Shown: piece after piece, positions 41,880-52,932 of the stretch
Layout: every line of letters starts with the position of its first letter
Position numbering within the stretch: the first letter of the stretch is position 1
DNA from: Bubalus kerabau
Taxonomy: Eukaryota > Chordata > Mammalia > Artiodactyla > Bovidae
DNA length: 64,000 nt
Direction of reading: 5' to 3'
NCBI RefSeq assembly: GCF_029407905.1
Contig: NC_073627.1
Span: 138,211,697-138,275,696, forward strand
Position numbers and translations under genes: made by a program
The notes under the pieces: generated by a model
Databases searched by the model: none
Seen by the model: only the letters and a program-made list of their open reading frames with translations
What the model was told of the DNA's origin: nothing

Positions 41880-42890
41880 ACTCATCATTTCAAACCAGCT
41901 CTATTCCTAGGGACTTTCTCCTTCTCACATGAATCTAATCGATCACCAAGTCCTAGCACTTGTTCTTTCCAATTAATTTTTGGATTTGGTCTCTCACCTC
42001 CATTCGTATTATGAACGCCCTAATCTGTACTTTTGTTAATGATCAACTTAATATTGTAAGTTTCCTGTCTTATCTCTTCTTGCCTGGAGAATCTCATGGA
42101 TGGATGAGCCTGGTGGGCTACAGTCCATGGGGTCGCAAAGAGTTGGACACAACTGAGCGACTTCACTTCACTTCACTTCAGGGCTTCCTTGGTAGCTCAG
42201 ATGATAAAGTGTCTGCCTACAATGCAGGAGACCCGGGTTCGATCCCTGGTCGGGAAGATCCCCTGGAGAAGGAAATGGCAACCCACTCCAGTATTCTTGC
42301 CTGGAGAATCTCATGGATGGAGGAGCCTGGTGGGCTACAGTACATGGGGTCGGAAAGAGTCGGACACTACTGAGCGACTTCACTTCACATCACTTGTCTT
42401 ATCTCTGCCTCTAATCTTGTCTCTGTTAAATCCATACTAAGCTCATCTGCCACTGTGATCTGTTTAAAATGCTGCTCTGGCCTTGTCACTCCAGGTTTAA
42501 AACCTCTCAATGACTCCACATTGTCAATGGGATAAAGTTCACACTTCTTAACATGGCATGTGGGACCCTGCACCAACTAGCCTCTCTAAATCTTTTTGCC
42601 TCCTCTGGCCTTCCTTTCTGCCTGCCTGCCTCACGTTTGTTTCCTAACAATACTGGCTAGCTCAGCAGTCTCAGCCCATGCCACGCTCCTGCTTGCATCA
42701 TGGTTTTGCCTAGATGGTCCCCTTGGTGAAGATGATCTCTTTCCTCCTCCTGCCCCTTCTTGTATTTGTCGTGTAAGATCCAGTTCATATGAAACTTGCT
42801 ACAGGAAGGCTTCCTTGAGCCTTCAAACTGCTACTGCTCAGAGTCCTCCAATGTCTGTATGTATCTCAGCATGTGGATAATAAAAAGAAC
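41880..42890 (+). mobile_element. L2 LINE fragment, split by a composite SINE
   Basis: L2-like 3' sequence at about 41880-42076 and 42406-42890 ('gctctggccttgtcactcca', 'caggaaggcttccttgagcc'). Confidence 0.55.
42077..42394 (+). mobile_element. Composite SINE: BovA + tRNA head + BovA
   Basis: One perfect 11-bp TSD, TGTCTTATCTC (42066-42076 and 42395-42405), brackets a BovA 3' half (42077-42180) followed by a complete Bov-tA (42181-42394). Both BovA parts share the variant 'gagaatctcatggatgga', unusual in this window, so they look related by duplication. Confidence 0.9.
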
Positions 42891-43316
42891 AAGGGCTTTA
42901 GAGGAATACTGACTTGGATATAAATAACTCCACTGAGATAAAAGAATGGACTCTGTATGATTTCAGTACCTTTAGACCAAGGCATTTTTGCACCTTGTTT
43001 AATGTCCTTGGATATATTCCAGGGTCTCCTAGTTTATAGTCTGTGGGAACTAGAATAGAATTTTTATTCTACTGTCGTGTGAAAATTGTATAAATCTTAA
43101 TTATGTTGAATTGGTTCATGGTGCTTTTCCAGTCTACTATATCCTTTACTTTTCTATATATTCATTCTGTTAATTTTTGGGAGTTTGATATTGAAAGTCC
43201 AACTAAAAATCTTAATTTATCTACTTAAAAAATAATTATAATATATAGTGGAGCTCCATGTAACTTTTTTCTGTATTTTTCAAGTCTCCTATAAATGTGT
43301 CATCATACTTTAATTA
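42891..43316. other. Unassigned AT-rich sequence, possibly old L1
   Basis: The part at 43100-43270 resembles L1 ORF2 in reverse ('ggttcatggtgcttttccag'), but the match is weak. Confidence 0.3.
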
Positions 43317-43495
43317 TTTTTTTAAAAATAATTCTTGTTTAATTTATTATTTATTTGTCTGCACTGAGTCTTAGTTGCAGCACACAGGGTCTTTTAGTTG
43401 TGGCACGTGAGATCTAGTTTCCTGACCAGGGATTGAACCTGGATCCCCTGCATTGGGAGCCCTGAGTCTTAGCCACTGGACCACCATGGAAGTCC
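43317..43495 (-). mobile_element. CHR-type SINE
   Basis: Head at the right ('ggaccaccatggaagtccc'). CATACTTT at 43304-43311 and 43496-43503 is the probable TSD. Confidence 0.88.
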
Positions 43496-43503
43496 CATAC
43501 TTT

Positions 43504-43643
43504 CATAATTTAAAAACTAAAATGCAAAAAGTAGAAAAAGAAAAAAAAAATAGCACCATTGATACCTTGGGAAAGGTACTTCTGATTTTGGGCCTCAGTC
43601 AGTTTTGTCTTCGGTTGATTAAGGATATGGGAAGGATTATCTT
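43504..43643. other. Unassigned
   Basis: Short AT-rich interval between two CHR elements. Confidence 0.4.
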
Positions 43644-43910
43644 TTTTAGTTTTGTAATTAATTATTTATTTTTTAATTAAAAATTTTTATTTATTTAAAA
43701 AATATTTGTTTATTTGGCCACATCAAGTCTTAGTTGCAGCACGTGAGATCTTCATTGCATCGTGCAGGATCTTTTTGTGGTGCACAGGCTCTCTGGTCAT
43801 ATTGCAAAAGCTCAGCTGCTCTGAAGCATGTGGGATCCTAGTTCCCCCACTGGAGATGGAACCCAAATCCCCTGCAGATTCTTAATCACTGGACCACCAC
43901 GGAAGTCCCT
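43644..43910 (-). mobile_element. CHR-type SINE
   Basis: Perfect 15-bp TSD GGGAAGGATTATCTT (43629-43643, 43911-43925). The tail side (43644-43700) is unusually long and AT-rich. Confidence 0.92.
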
Positions 43911-43989
43911 GGGAAGGATTATCTTAAATAATGTATATGTGTGTAGTGCCAGACATTAGTAGGCATTAGTAGGCACTCAAATGGTAATT

Positions 43990-44114
43990 AGAAGGCCATG
44001 GCAACCCACTCCAGTATTTTTGCCTGGAGAATTCCATGGACTGAGGAGCCTGGTGGGCTGCCCATAGGGTTGCACAGAGTTGGACACAACTGAAGCGATT
44101 GAGCACACACACAT
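43990..44114 (+). mobile_element. BovA SINE (body only)
   Basis: From 'agaaggccatggcaacccac' to '..gattgagcacacacac'. No tRNA head. Confidence 0.88.
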
Positions 44115-45201
44115 TATTTTATTTGCATCTTCATCATTGTATCTGTTATATTTTATATAACTCAAATGTAGGAAGGATCCTTTTTTCATCACTTTTTTTT
44201 TTTAACTTGGATTAATTGATGAAAGATTTCCTGGGAAGTTAGTCTTACCGCCTCTTGGACACAGGGCTCTTGTTGGCACCTGTTTCGAATCAGTGGTGAC
44301 TCCGCTGTCTGGAAAGGTGGCGCTTGTGGGGTGGGTGGGAAATAGATGCTCCCCTACCCTGAGCTGTGGCTGTGCAGCTTTTTTTTTTGGAGGGGGAGCA
44401 ATTCCTATGACTTACTAGAGGTTTTCTAATTTTCTTCAGGCCATACACTGTACCACAGTGGAAGAGTAAGAAGTTTTTATTGAGGGGTTGTGTAGCTACC
44501 AGAAGAACACGACAGGGCACATTGAATGGAAAAAATCACTTAATAATTTGCTTGTTCCTTTGTATATCCCAGGGAAGTTTCTTAAAAGTGGAGGCCTTTG
44601 AAAGGAGAATGTCCAATATGTCCACCCCCATCCTTTGCGTCTTAACGTCTCCTAAACTGGGGCTTCCATTCCCTTTCACAGTTTCACCCCTCCCCACAAG
44701 GAGTGTAGCTCCCCTATTCTTGAGCTTTACAAATCTGAGTGTTTCTTGCTTCACCTGAATGCTAATGATGTTTTCTCAGTTTTTCATTGCTGCCTCTGGT
44801 TGGAGTGGAAATGGACTCAGATTTTTAAAATGAGGATGGAAGTGGGTGATCAAGTTTTAGTATGGTTTCCCCATCAGTTTAAACTAAAACCAAGGTCACC
44901 TTGCTGAGGCAGGCAATACAATTGAGTCTTACTTGAGCAAAGTCTATTCCTTCTCTTGTCTCATGTGAAATAGTAACACCTACCATTAATGTAAGTAGTA
45001 TTCTACCATGCCATCTACAAACGCCCTTAAGTCCTGGCTAGTTGGCAACAGATTTTATTAGATTTTTCTTAGTTTCAAAATACTCTCAATGGAATGGGGA
45101 TGGAGGTGTTCCACTTTCTTTTGACATGTCATTTGATAATGATCTATTAAGGCATTTATATGGCAGAGTAGATTGTGGCTTCTTGAGAGTAGAGGCCACA
45201 T
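44115..45201. other. Unassigned unique-looking sequence
   Basis: About 1.1 kb with no recognised repeat or exon. Frames at 44480-44758 (plus) and 44754-44536 (minus) overlap and have no recognisable domain. Confidence 0.5.
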
Positions 45202-45213
45202 TTTATTCAACCT

Positions 45214-45423
45214 GGGCTTCCCTGGTGGCTCAGAGGGTAAAGCATCTGCCTGCAATGCAGGAGACCTGGGTTTGATCCCTGAGTCAGGAAGATTTGCTGG
45301 AGAAGGAAATGGCAACCCATTCCAGTACTCTTGTCTGGGAAATCCCATGGATGGAGAAGCCTGATAGGCTACAGTCCATGGTGTCGCAGAGAGTCGGACA
45401 TGACTGAGCAACTTCACTTTCAC
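45214..45423 (+). mobile_element. Bov-tA SINE
   Basis: Full length, perfect 12-bp TSD TTTATTCAACCT at 45202-45213 and 45424-45435. Canonical, intact head. Confidence 0.95.
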
Positions 45424-45435
45424 TTTATTCAACCT

Positions 45436-45978
45436 AGAACTCTCAGTCTTGCTCACAATCCTGGCTTTATAGAAGTCTTTTGATTCATGCATATGTGATG
45501 AATCCCAAAGTTTAATGAGAATATTCCAGCCTTTTCTGTCTTTTGTCAGTGGTGGAATTCAAGTGTGGAGCATAGTGGGTCTTCTTCTAGCTCAGATCGC
45601 TTCTTCTTGGGAGGTTCAGTATCAAGAAGCAAGAGAGCTTTGGAATTCTACCTCAGGCCTGTGGAACATTCCAAAGGATGGTTGGCTAATTGAAGTTCAC
45701 TAATTTGTTCAACAGGTATTTACTGAGGTCTCACTATGTGCTTGGCAATGAGTTAGGTGCTGGGACTACAGGAGGTGAATTAGAGATAGTTCTCCTAGAA
45801 TTTGCAACTTTGCTCTAAATTCTTGATCTTTATGCAGTTTGTCAGAATAAGTTTCAATGAAAGGAAAAACATGGTGTTATTTAGAAGAATTCTTTCTTGC
45901 TCCAGCCTGATACTACTCAAAATGGACTTTAGAGTTGTACTATTGATCACTTTAACCACTTTTACATACAACTAAGTA
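45436..45978. other. Unassigned unique-looking sequence
   Basis: A weak old-repeat signature ('ttgttcaacaggtatttact', 'actatgtgcttggcaatgag') lies at 45705-45765. Otherwise nothing. Confidence 0.4.
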
Positions 45979-45987
45979 AGCATATAA

Positions 45988-46670
45988 CATTCAGAAAACC
46001 AAGATCATGGCATCTGGTCCCATCCCTTCATGGGAAATAGATGGGGAAACAGTGGAAACAGTGTCAGACTTTATTTTTGGGGGCTCCAAAATCACGGCAG
46101 ATGGTGATTGCAGCCATGAAATTAAAAGACACTTACTCCTTGGAAGGAAAGTTATGACCAACCTAGATAGCATATTCAAAAGCAGAGACATTACATTGCC
46201 AACAGAGGTCCGTCTAGTCAAGGCTATGGTTTTTCCAGTAGTCATGTATGGATGTGAGAGTTGGACTGTGAAGAAAGCTGAGTGCCAAAGAATTGATGCT
46301 TTTGAACCATGGTGTTGGAGAAGACTCTTGAGAGTCCCTTGGACTGCAAGGAGATCCAACCAGTCCATCCTAAAGGAGATCAGTCCTGGGTGTTCTTTGG
46401 AAGGAATGATGCTCAAGCTGAAACTCCAGTACGTTGGTCACCTCATGGGAAGAGCTGACTCATTGGAAAGGACTCTGATGCTGGGAGGAATTGGGGGCAA
46501 GAGGAGAAGGGGACAACAGAGGATGAGATGGCTGGATGGCATCACTGACTTGATGGACGTGAGTTTGAGTGAACTCTGGGAGTTGGTGATGGACAGGGAG
46601 GCCTGGCGTGCTGCGATTCATGGGGTCGCAGAGTCGGACACAACTGAGCGACTGAACTGAACTGAACTGA
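45988..46670 (+). mobile_element. BovB LINE, 683 bp, best-preserved 3' part
   Basis: 5'-truncated insertion with 9-bp TSD AGCATATAA (45979-45987, 46671-46679). The frame 46007-46660 (217 residues) is free of stops to the natural end ERLN. It covers the C-terminal third after the YADD box, including MYGCESWTVKKAE, RVPWTARRSNQSILKEI and RMRWLDGITD. The reverse transcriptase catalytic core is absent, so it cannot act on its own. It is among the youngest-looking BovB pieces here. Confidence 0.95.
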
Positions 46671-46695
46671 AGCATATAATATTTAAGTGTTTAAC

Positions 46696-46922
46696 ACTTT
46701 TTAAGTTTTTCTTTTTTTTTTTTTATGTGGACCATCTTTTTTGAAGTCTTTATTAGCTTTGTCACAATATTCTTCTGTTTTATGTTTTGGTTTTTTGACC
46801 ATGAGGCATGTGGGATCTTAGCTCCGTGATCCAGTTTTGAACCTGAGTTCCCTGCATTGGAAGGCAAAGTCTTAATAACTGGACTTTGCCTTAATAACAA
46901 AGACTTAATAACTGGGAGTCCC
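46696..46922 (-). mobile_element. CHR-type SINE with a folded-back head
   Basis: TSD AAGTGTTTAAC at 46685-46695 and 46923-46933 (perfect). In the head, AAGGCAAAGT (46861-46870) and ACTTTGCCTT (46883-46892) form a 10-bp inverted repeat with a 12-base loop, and CAAAG[T/A]CTTAATAACTGG occurs twice (46865-46882, 46898-46915). Confidence 0.92.
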
Positions 46923-46933
46923 AAGTGTTTAAC

Positions 46934-47399
46934 CCTCTTGAAGAGGAATTGAGAGCAGGCTTTGATTTGGGAGGAGGGGAGGCAATGAAGATTCCTTGGC
47001 TACTCTGTTTGGAGAAAGGGAGTGCTACTAATGGCGAGAGGGAGAGAATGAAGGATCTTGGGACTGGGGCTCCAGTGACTGACCTTGAGGGGCAGGACAG
47101 TGGAGTGTAGAGTTGACCATCATTGGGACTTCACTCAGCCACTCATGCCTGGGTTGATCTCTGGCAATGTCTCCAGCATTCTGATAGTCCAACTTTTAAA
47201 ATCTGTAATATGAAGATGATAATGCTCAACTTTTTTAGAGCTATTTTTCATTTCTTTTTTCACCTCCACAGTTTGCCTTGATCTGTGTGATTTGTGAGTA
47301 AAGGTATATTCTTTGTTAAAATGCAAATAGTCATGGATTAAGGTATAAAAAACTATTATTGACCATAGGTATACTGGTAGGAACTGGGGTTTATTATCA
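46934..47399. other. Unassigned
   Basis: No repeat or exon recognised. Confidence 0.45.
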
Positions 47400-47590
47400 T
47401 GATTATTTTTATTGGTGTTTAGTTGCTTTACAATGTTGTGTTAGTTTCTGCTGTACAGCAAAGTGAATCAGCTGTACCTGTACATATATCCCCACTTTGT
47501 CACCCTGTCCATCACCAACTCCCTGTACTATGGAGTAGGTTCTCATTAGTGATCTATTTCATACATAGCAGTGTACATACATCAATTAGA
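47400..47590 (-). mobile_element. L1 3' end fragment
   Basis: Reversed L1 terminus ('ttagttgctttacaatgttg', 'gtacagcaaagtgaatcagc'). Confidence 0.85.
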
Positions 47591-47867
47591 ACTGGAGTTT
47601 ATTAACTAAAAGCTGTCACCTTGAAAAATAGAACCAAACTCCAGGGAAGACATTCCTTGCTAGACATGCTTATTGAGAAGAGTGGGTAAGGTTTTCACAT
47701 ACATGAACCTGAGCTTGTTCTGTGAAAAGGACACAAGGAGGGCAGGAGACTTTGCACACAAGAGTAAGGTCCTAGAATTTGGGACGGAAAAATGAAGCTT
47801 GCTCTCATGCATTTTTCACAGTAGACTCAGAACCTTTTCTATATGTCTTATTTCTTTGTGTATATCT
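47591..47867. other. Unassigned
   Basis: No feature recognised. Confidence 0.4.
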
Positions 47868-48145
47868 TTAATCGATCCCTGATCTGGGAAGATGCCTCAT
47901 GCCATGGAGCATCTAAGCCTGTGCACTGCAACTACTGAGCCTGTGCTCTAGAGCCTGGGAGCTCCAACTACTGAAGCCTGTGCACCCTAGGAGCCATACT
48001 CTGCAACAAGAGAAGCCACCGCCATGAGAAGCCCATGCGCTGCAACTAGAGAGTAGCCATGCTGCAACTAGAGGCTTGCAGCAACAGAGAAAAAGCCTGC
48101 AGAGCAATGAAGACCCAGCACAGCCAAAAATAAGTAAAAAGATGT
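47868..48145 (+). mobile_element. CHR-type SINE, long form, 5'-truncated
   Basis: It starts at the B-box-like 'tcgatccctgatctgggaag' and runs through the long CHR body to 'cacagccaaaaataagtaaa'. The first part of the tRNA head is missing. Confidence 0.85.
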
Positions 48146-48259
48146 ATGTCATACATATGTTTTTTATAGCTTATCTCTATTATCGATTATCTATCTTGTT
48201 TTTATCCTTTACATTATTTGAGATTTTCATAGGACAGAAGTTGCTTTTATGAGAATGTG

Positions 48260-48475
48260 TACTTCCCCAGTGGCTTAGTGGTAAAGAATCCTCCTGCAAT
48301 GCAGCACACCTGGGTTCAGTCTCTGGGTTGGGAATATCCCCTGAAGGAGGGCATGGTAACCCACTCCAGTATTCTTGCCTGGGAAATCCCATAGACAGAG
48401 GAGCCTGGCAGGCTATATAGTCCTTGGGGTCACAAAGAGTTGGACATGACTGAAATGACTGAGCATGCACTCATG
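48260..48475 (+). mobile_element. Bov-tA SINE
   Basis: Full length and diverged ('gtggcttagtggtaaagaat'). Confidence 0.92.
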
Positions 48476-48961
48476 CACTTCATTCAAAGACAGTATTTTG
48501 CTCTGGACATCGAGATAGAGAAGGAGGACAGAGGAGGACAGAGGAGGAGAAGGGGAGGGAAGGGATAGGGGAAGGAGAAGCAAAGCAAAAGATATATTTG
48601 ATGGTCAATGTAAGATTGAGAGCAATATACTTTATCCTGATTTGATGACAACTTGAATATTCCAGTCAACTTGAATGTTCCATTCATGGGTGTCACATTT
48701 TAGAAAGGACATTAGTAAATGTGACAGTCACTAAAGATGTGAGAAGACATTTAAGAAATTGCTAAAGGAAACAAGGATGTTTAAGTTGGAGAAAAAATCT
48801 CAGAATCCAAATGAAAGCTGTTTTCAAACATCTGAGGCATAGTCTTGGGGAGAAGAAGCAAGGGCTTGTCTTCTGTGTTTCAGGGAACTCAGGGTAAAGA
48901 AGAGCCCTGGGTCCTGAAGGTCTGGCCTTAGGGATGCGCCTGTCTGTGGGGACAACATGAG
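48476..48961. other. Unassigned, with purine-rich minisatellite
   Basis: About 48516-48580 is a G/A-rich imperfect repeat of GAGGACA/GAGGAGA. Otherwise no feature. Confidence 0.45.
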
Positions 48962-49118
48962 TGTCTGCGTGCTCAGTTGTGTCCAACTCTTTGCAACCCA
49001 TGGACTGTAGCCTGCCAGGCTTCTCTGTCCATGGGATTTCTCAGGCAAGAATACTGAAGTGAGTTGCCATGTCCTCCTCCAGGGATTTTTCTGATCCAGG
49101 GATCAAACCTGCATCCGT
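48962..49118 (-). mobile_element. Bov-tA SINE, head truncated
   Basis: Reversed; ends at 'gggatcaaacctgcatccg', so part of the tRNA head is lost. Confidence 0.88.
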
Positions 49119-50247
49119 GGGGAGTTAGGTGAAATGACTCTCAGGCTCTCTTATGAGTCTAAATAGTTAACAGCCAATTGCTTTGAGTGCAATGAAACTT
49201 AGACCAGTTTATTAGTAATACTACTTAAAAATCTTGTTTAAAAGTACTATTTGTGTATTATAAATATTTCAAAAATGAAGAAAAATATAAGGGTGATGAT
49301 AACAATCACTAATATTTTGACATACTGATTTTTCAATTTCCTCCACATTTTGAGCCAAACTGAGAACAGAGGAAATCTCTGATTGGTTCCCCTATCTTCT
49401 CTTTTGATTCCTGTCTGTCATTCCTTCCTTTTCTTTCATTTGCTTCATTCTTTCTCCAACCAGCCCCATCTTAAAACCTGCTCTGGAGAAGGGATCACAT
49501 TTGTTTTAAAATAGATCTTGTGAGATTTTGTCAGCTGTCATTTCTACAAAAAAATCTGCATTCTAATTCTTATGCTTCACTGTAGAAATGGAGGCTTTAT
49601 TCTCATTTGAGGGCATTGCTCAAGCACCAGTAGCAGGTAGATGAGGGTTGTTATTGTGAGGCACACAAGAATCCTTCCCTGTACCCCTGAATTTATAATA
49701 ATCATCATTCATGGATGCCATGTTCCATACCTCCTAGCTCTAGCCTTTACAAGTAAGCTGTCATTTCTGTCATTCAAGGATCTTGCTTACAAATAACGTG
49801 GTATATTCTAGAAACTCTAAGCAGAAAGGAATGTTTTAAAGGGTGTTACATACCTCACAAAAATCCCTGGGAGGGCCAGATAACCGGATTGGATGCTACA
49901 CAGCTAAGAACAGCACATCCAGAGACCATGAGCTAGGGGCTGCGCCTGGAGCTATTCTAACAAAAACACCACTGCTAAAAAACAAAAGAAAACAAAGCCC
50001 CACTGCTGCCACCACTCTGCCCCTGGACATATTTGGTCCTGGATCAGTTCAGAAGCTCCGCCATAGCTGTCTCTAAGCCAGACTCCTCCACCACCACCCT
50101 TGCCCCCAAATTCACCTGCCTGCACTCAGCCTCTGCACACGCGACTCCTCCTACATTCAAGTTTGTGTGGATTTGAGTGGTCAGGGGCCTGTAACTGTGC
50201 TGCAAGGCGGTCTGGAGAAATGTACTATTTCTGCTTCTGCTTTGGGA
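49119..50247. other. Unassigned unique-looking sequence
   Basis: About 1.1 kb. Two frames (49843-50076, 50100-50357 plus) have no recognisable domain. Parts near 49840-50060 may be an old LTR-type relic. Confidence 0.4.
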
Positions 50248-50295
50248 ATGTGTATCAGTTAGGGTTTTCCAGAGAAGCAGAGTCAACAGGGTATA

Positions 50296-50377
50296 TTAGG
50301 TTGGCCAAAAAGTTTGTTCACGTTTTTTGGTACCATCTTATGGAAACATCCAAATGAACTTTTTGGCCAGTCCATTG
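50296..50377. mobile_element. Mariner-type MITE
   Basis: 82 bp; left end TTAGGTTGGCCAAAAAGTT, right end AACTTTTTGGCCAGTCCAT, flanked by TA (50294-50295, 50378-50379). No transposase. Confidence 0.85.
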
Positions 50378-50410
50378 TATCTATATATTTTTCTAGCTAA
50401 ATCTCTCCTG

Positions 50411-50412
<2 letters not shown>

Positions 50413-50453
<41 letters not shown>
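50413..50453. repeat. (AC)n(AT)n microsatellite
   Basis: About 16 AC units followed by 4-5 AT units. Confidence 0.95.
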
Positions 50454-50481
50454 CAGGGAGTGACAGAAAGCGTTTGAGAGG

Positions 50482-50960
50482 TTCTTTTTGTCCTGTGCTG
50501 GGTCCTTTGTTGCAGCACACGGGCTTTTCTCTAGTTGTGGTGTGCAGGGGCTTCTCTAGCTATGGACAGGCTCTAGATCGCACAGGCTCAGTAGTTATGG
50601 CACAAAGTCTCTCTAGTTGTAGCACACAGGCTTAGTTACCCCTCGGCATGTGGGATCTTAGTTCCCCAACAAAGGATTTAACCTGAATCCCCTGCAATGG
50701 AGGGGGCTTCCCGGGTGGCACTAGTGGTAAAGAACCTGCCTGTCAGTGCAGGAGATGCAAGAGGTGCGGTTCTATCCTTGGGTCAGAAAGATCCCTGGAG
50801 AAGAAAATGACAACCCCCCTCCAGTATTCTCACCTGGAGAATTCCATGTACAGAGAAGCCTGGTGGGTTACAGTCCAAGAGTTGGACACAACTGAGCACA
50901 GACACACACATCCCCACATTGGAAGGTGAATTCTCAACTACTGGACTTCCAGGGAAGTCC
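50482..50960 (-). mobile_element. CHR-type SINE, long form, split
   Basis: Body 50482-50705, then the head end 50913-50960 ('ggacttccagggaagtccc') after the nested Bov-tA. Confidence 0.87.
50706..50912 (+). mobile_element. Bov-tA SINE nested in CHR
   Basis: Full length. Flanks 'atcccctgcaatggagg' and 'atccccacattggaagg' are the TSD (about 14 of 17). Confidence 0.9.
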
Positions 50961-51372
50961 CAAGAGTTTTTTATTATGAGGAATTAACTCACACAATTCC
51001 AGAGGCTTCGGACTTTTTCAATCCATTGTCTGCAATCTGGAGACCCAGGAGAACCAGTGGTTTAGTTCAGTTCAAGGCCAAAGGCCTGAGAACTAGAGGA
51101 ATTGAGGGTGTGAGCTCTAGACCAAGTCCAGAGGCGTGAGAACTGGTTTGGTGGGGGTTGCTGATGGTATAAGTCCCAGTCTCGGGGGAGAAGGCTGATG
51201 TCCCAGCTCAGGCAGGAAGGTAGAACCAGCGAATTCTCCCTTCTGACTATTTGTTTATGTAGGTCCTCAATGGATTGGATAAAGCCCAGTCATGTTGGAG
51301 GGGCCATCTGCTTCACTAAGTCCACTGATTCAAGGGCTAGTCTCTTCTGGAAACACCCTCACAGTCATCCCA

Positions 51373-52642
51373 GTTCAGTTCAGTTCAGTTCAGTCACTCA
51401 GTCATGTCTGACTCTTTGCAACCCCATGGACTGCAGTATACCAGGCCTCCCTGTTCATCACCAACTCCTGGAGCCTACTCAGACTCATGTCCATTGAGTC
51501 AGTGATTCCATCCAACCATCTCATCCTCTGTCGTCCCCTTCTCCTCCTGCCCTCAATCCTTCCCAGCATCAGGGTCTTTTCCAATGAGTCAGTTCTTTGA
51601 ATCAGGTGGCTCAAGTGTTGGAGTTTTAGCTTCAGCATTAGTCCTTCCAGTGCATATTCAGGACTGATTTCCTTTAGGATAGACTGGTTGGATCTCCTTG
51701 CAGTCTCTCAAGAGTCTTTTTCCAACACCACAGTTCAAAAGCATCAATTCTTCGGCACTCAGCTTTCCTTATAGTGCAACTCTCACATCCATACATGACC
51801 ATTGGAAAAACCATAGCCTTGATTAGATGGTCCTTTGTTTGGCAAAGTAATGTCTCTGGTTTTTAATATGTTGTCTAGGTTGGTCATAACTTTTCTTCCA
51901 AAGAGCAAGTGTCTTTTGATTTCATGGCTGCAGTCACCATCTGCAGTGATTTTGGAGCCCAAAGAATAAAGTCTGTCACTGTTTCCATTGTTTCCCCATC
52001 TATTTGCTATGAAGTGATGGGACCAGATACCATGATCTTAGTTTTCTGAATGTTGAGTTTTAAGCCAACTTTTTCACTCTCCTCTTTCACTTTCATCAAG
52101 AGGCTCTTTAGTTCTTCTTCACTTTCTGCCATAAGGGTGGTGTCATCTGCATATCTGAGGTTATTGATATTTCTCCCGACAATCTTGATTCCAGCCTGTG
52201 CGTCATCCATCCAAGCGTTTCTCATGATGTACTCTGCATATAAGTTAAATAAGCAGGGTGACAATATACACCCTTGGTGTACTCTTTTCCCTATTTGGAA
52301 CCAGTCTGTTGTTCCATGTCCAGTTCTAACTGTTGCTTCCTGGTCTGCATACAGGAAGAGGCAGATCAGGTGGTCTGGTATTCCCATCTCTTTCAGAATT
52401 TTCCACAGTTTTTTGTGATCCACACAGTCAAAGGCTTTGGCATAGTAGATAAAGCAGAAGTAGATGTGTTTCTGTAGCTCTTTTGCTTTTTTGATGATCC
52501 AGCAGATCTTTGCAGTTTGATCTCTGGTTCCTCTGCCTTTTCTAAATCCAGCTTGAACATCTGGAAGTTCACGGGTCACATACTATTGAAGCCTGGCTTG
52601 GAGAATTTTGAGCATTACTTTACTAGCATGTACCACTTTACT
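51373..52642 (-). mobile_element. BovB LINE, 1270 bp, with YADD-bearing frame
   Basis: Perfect 12-bp TSD ACAGTCATCCCA (51361-51372, 52643-52654). The frame 52579-52007 (190 residues) keeps VQAGFRKGRGTRD, GHGTTDWFQIGKRVHQGCILSP split over motif B, and YADD at 52142-52153. Motif A reads FIYYAKAFDCV: the catalytic Asp is Tyr (codon 52445-52447). Frameshifts separate the C-terminal part. About 12 bases at the 5' junction (52630-52642) match neither BovB nor the target. Confidence 0.95.
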
Positions 52643-52720
52643 ACAGTCATCCCAATAAATAATATTAACTGGGTATATAGGCATCCATGGCTTAGTCAAG
52701 TTGATGCATAAAATTAAGCA

Positions 52721-52932
52721 TCAGAAAAGGTGAGACCCATAATGCTGGTAGCAGTAAAATGTAGGGAGGTTATTCTCTGGTTTATAGAGGTCATGCTTGT
52801 GAATTTTAGGGATCAAGTACCAGGGTATGAAACCAGAAGTTAACCCTGATGTCAGAGATTTGCTCATGCCTTTGCACCTCCTGTGTATCCCTGGACTTGT
52901 GGTAGGATGGCTTCTCCTGTTGTAGTGCTAAC
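52721..52932. other. Unassigned
   Basis: No feature recognised. Confidence 0.4.

Larger units (their letters stand above)
50248..52720 (+). repeat. Old mammalian repeat, split by four younger insertions
   Basis: Host pieces: 50248-50295 ('gttagggttttccagagaag'), 50380-50481, 50961-51372 ('ctgcaatctggagacccagg', 'gggccatctgcttcactaag') and 52643-52720 ('ttgatgcataaaattaagca'). Together they follow a widespread mammalian repeat whose class I cannot name with certainty. Inserted are a mariner MITE, a CHR SINE, a Bov-tA inside the CHR, and a BovB. Confidence 0.6.

Noticed and set aside
46007..46660. 217-residue open frame as a host gene
   Set aside because: It is the C-terminal part of BovB inside a TSD-flanked, 5'-truncated insertion with no promoter.
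50413..50453. AC/AT alternating tract as a Z-DNA regulatory element
   Set aside because: A plain microsatellite inside an old repeat; nothing else supports a regulatory role.
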